Positions 5,416 to 6,564 of a stretch of 6,564 nucleotides of DNA are shown here, in pieces. The notes under the pieces are model-generated. The model searched no databases, was not told where the DNA came from, and saw nothing but the letters and a program-made list of their open reading frames with translations. The DNA comes from Phil1 sp964600045 (lineage in GTDB: Bacteria > Bacillota > Clostridia > Christensenellales > CAG-138): contig CAZRHS010000070.1 in NCBI GenBank assembly GCA_964600045.1, positions 1-6,564 on the forward strand, in the 5' to 3' direction. The position numbers and the translations under genes are program-made. Position 1 is the first letter of the stretch. Each line of letters begins with the position of its first letter.

Positions 5416-6453
5416 TTATTTATTGAGCAGCTCGCTCAGGCTCTCCTTTTCGTGGCCGCGGAAGCCCTTAACGTGGGTCGCGTGGGTAAGGCTGCTTATA
5501 ACGCTTTCCTCAACGCACTCTATGGCCGCGCGGAACATATAGTCCATGTCGTCCTCATAGAATATTTCCATGGTAAGGGGCTTATCGGGGGAGTAGTGCG
5601 GGATGCGGTTCGCGGTTGTGAACGCAAGGGCTATTTCGCCGCTGCCGTTGCCGGATATGCTGCCGGTTCTGGCTATGCCGCTCTGCGCCCTGCGGGCAAC
5701 GCGCTGCAGCTGCCTGGCGCTTAAGGGAGCATCGGTAGCGATTATCATGATAACGCTGCCCTTGTCCTTCTGCTCGGCCTTGGCCTGCTTTTCCTGATAA
5801 AGGCGCTCGCCAATCTTTTCACCGCCAACGGTAAGGTCCCTGAGGGAGCCGAAGTTGGTAAGAAGAAGCGCGCCAACGGTGTATTTATTGCCGTAAAGCT
5901 CAAATGTACGGCTTGCGGAGCCTATGCCGCCCTTTAACGAATAGCAGCACATGCCGCTGCCGGCGCCAACCGCGCCCTCTTCAAAATCGTCTCCCGCGGC
6001 GGCAAGAGCGTCAAACGCGTTCTGCTCGGTTACGTGAAGACCGCGGATATCGTTAAGGTGACCGTCGTTGCACTCGAATACCATGGGGTTAACGGTGCCG
6101 GTGTCGCAGCCAATGTCGCTGTTGCGCTCAAGCATATATTTTACAAGTGCTGTGGATACCGTGCCTACGGAAAGGGTGTTTGTAAGCATAAGAGGGGTTT
6201 CTATCGTGCCAAGCTCATTAACCTGAACAAGGCCTATGCTCTTGCCGAAGCCGTTTATAACGTGGCTCGCGGCGGGGCATTTATCGTGGAAAATATCGCC
6301 GGTATGCGGCAGTATGGCGGTAACGCCCGTGTTAATCTCGCCATCGTGAACGGTAACGTGGCCAACCTTTACGCCGGGAACGTCCGTTATTTTATTAAGT
6401 TTGCCCTTTTCCATGCGGCCAAGGGTAAAGCCGAAGCTGCTCTGTACGCCCAT
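5416..6453 (-). CDS. P1/DmpA-family self-processing aminopeptidase (peptidase S58)
   Basis: The protein has 345 residues, within the range of DmpA/BapA-type N-terminal-nucleophile peptidases. These cleave themselves into alpha and beta chains and remove N-terminal residues from short peptides, including D-Ala or beta-amino-acid derivatives in characterised members. The N-terminal ITDVPGVKVGH (22-32) is the family opening motif. The expected self-cleavage point is Gly232-Ser233 in KGSVIMIIATDAPL, making Ser233 the nucleophile. Asn200 in LLTNFG, Ser271 and Glu273 in GNGSGEIALAF match the oxyanion and active-site residues of DmpA (Asn218, Ser288, Glu290) with the same 38- and 40-residue spacing from the nucleophile. 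The region NDGHLND (129-135) probably holds the DmpA Tyr146 position, here His132. There is no signal peptide. GGAGG lies seven bases before the ATG. It is the first gene of the cluster; a role trimming short peptides for the downstream enzymes is inferred from context. Confidence 0.9.
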   Translation of the reverse strand: MGVQSSFGFTLGRMEKGKLNKITDVPGVKVGHVTVHDGEINTGVTAILPHTGDIFHDKCPAASHVINGFGKSIGLVQVNELGTIETPLMLTNTLSVGTVSTALVKYMLERNSDIGCDTGTVNPMVFECNDGHLNDIRGLHVTEQNAFDALAAAGDDFEEGAVGAGSGMCCYSLKGGIGSASRTFELYGNKYTVGALLLTNFGSLRDLTVGGEKIGERLYQEKQAKAEQKDKGSVIMIIATDAPLSARQLQRVARRAQSGIARTGSISGNGSGEIALAFTTANRIPHYSPDKPLTMEIFYEDDMDYMFRAAIECVEESVISSLTHATHVKGFRGHEKESLSELLNK

Positions 6454-6498
6454 TTTACTTCCTCCGAAACGATGATAATTTAAGAATTTTTGTTCGCC

Positions 6499-6513
6499 TG
6501 CCGCAAAGCGGCA
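6499..6513. other. Perfect hairpin in the operon leader
   Basis: TGCCGC (6499-6504) and GCGGCA (6508-6513) form a six-pair stem with a three-base loop, lying about 45 bases upstream of the first start codon and just downstream of the candidate -10 box. No T tract follows on the minus strand, so it is not a terminator or simple attenuator. It may protect the 5' end of the mRNA or bind a regulator. The leader is too short for a recognisable riboswitch. Confidence 0.45.
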
Positions 6514-6526
6514 ATTCGCAACCTAT

Positions 6527-6532
6527 ATTATA
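6527..6532 (-). promoter_or_regulatory. Candidate -10 box of the operon promoter
   Basis: The minus strand reads a perfect TATAAT within an A+T-rich stretch, about 74 bases before the first start codon. No good -35 box is seen at 16-18 bases upstream (around 6549-6556), so the promoter may be weak, activator-dependent or misassigned. An interrupted palindrome, CTGT-N5-ACAG (6546-6558), covers the expected -35 position and could be an operator. Confidence 0.45.
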
Positions 6533-6564
6533 TACTATTTTCGGGCTGTGCGCTACAGTTATGT

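Noticed and set aside
4597..5724. A 375-codon open frame on the plus strand
   Set aside because: It lies antisense across two well-supported genes and their gap, has a repetitive Ala/Gly/Val-rich product with no recognisable motif, and reflects codon bias of the minus-strand genes.
6454..6564. Riboswitch or attenuator in the leader
   Set aside because: Only about 70 bases of leader are predicted, with one small hairpin and no T tract or recognisable aptamer fold.

Overview
The window holds one compact, one-directional gene cluster. Six genes, all on the minus strand, read from right to left and fill nearly all of the 6.5 kb. A candidate promoter lies at the far right and a strong intrinsic terminator at the far left. 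Shine-Dalgarno sites close to AGGAGG, very short gaps between genes, moderately high GC and the protein types suggest a Firmicutes genome, probably an anaerobic clostridial lineage. This is inferred from style; no taxonomic marker gene is present.

In order of transcription the genes are: (1) a P1/DmpA-type (peptidase S58) self-cleaving aminopeptidase, 6453-5416; (2) a cytoplasmic SH3b-SH3b-NlpC/P60 cysteine peptidase resembling the YkfC class of gamma-D-Glu-diamino-acid endopeptidases, 5313-4483; (3) a 463-residue protein with a complete transglutaminase/papain-like Cys-His-Asp triad and no secretion signal, 4459-3068; (4) a divergent fold-type III PLP decarboxylase of the diaminopimelate decarboxylase (LysA) family, 3046-1775; (5) a fold-type II PLP lyase of the D-cysteine desulfhydrase/ACC deaminase family, 1770-799; (6) a two-cysteine aspartate/glutamate-type racemase, 786-79. 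Gaps between genes 2 and 6 are only 4-23 bases. The 102-base gap between genes 1 and 2 contains two hairpins.

Taken together, three peptidase-like enzymes are followed by three enzymes that process free amino acids, several of families that handle D-amino acids or D-centres. No product has an obvious signal peptide or membrane segment. The simplest reading is a cytoplasmic route for taking apart peptides that contain D-residues or diamino acids, most plausibly murein stem peptides: peptide bonds are cut, the diamino acid is decarboxylated, and D-Glu or a similar residue is racemised. This pathway is inferred from family membership and gene order. No transporter, LD-carboxypeptidase or Ala-Glu epimerase is present in the window.

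The most notable molecular detail is the decarboxylase, in which several normally conserved PLP-site motifs are altered while the substrate-binding motifs of LysA are kept. No mobile element, CRISPR array, tRNA or rRNA was seen, and no gene-free stretch exceeds about 111 bases.
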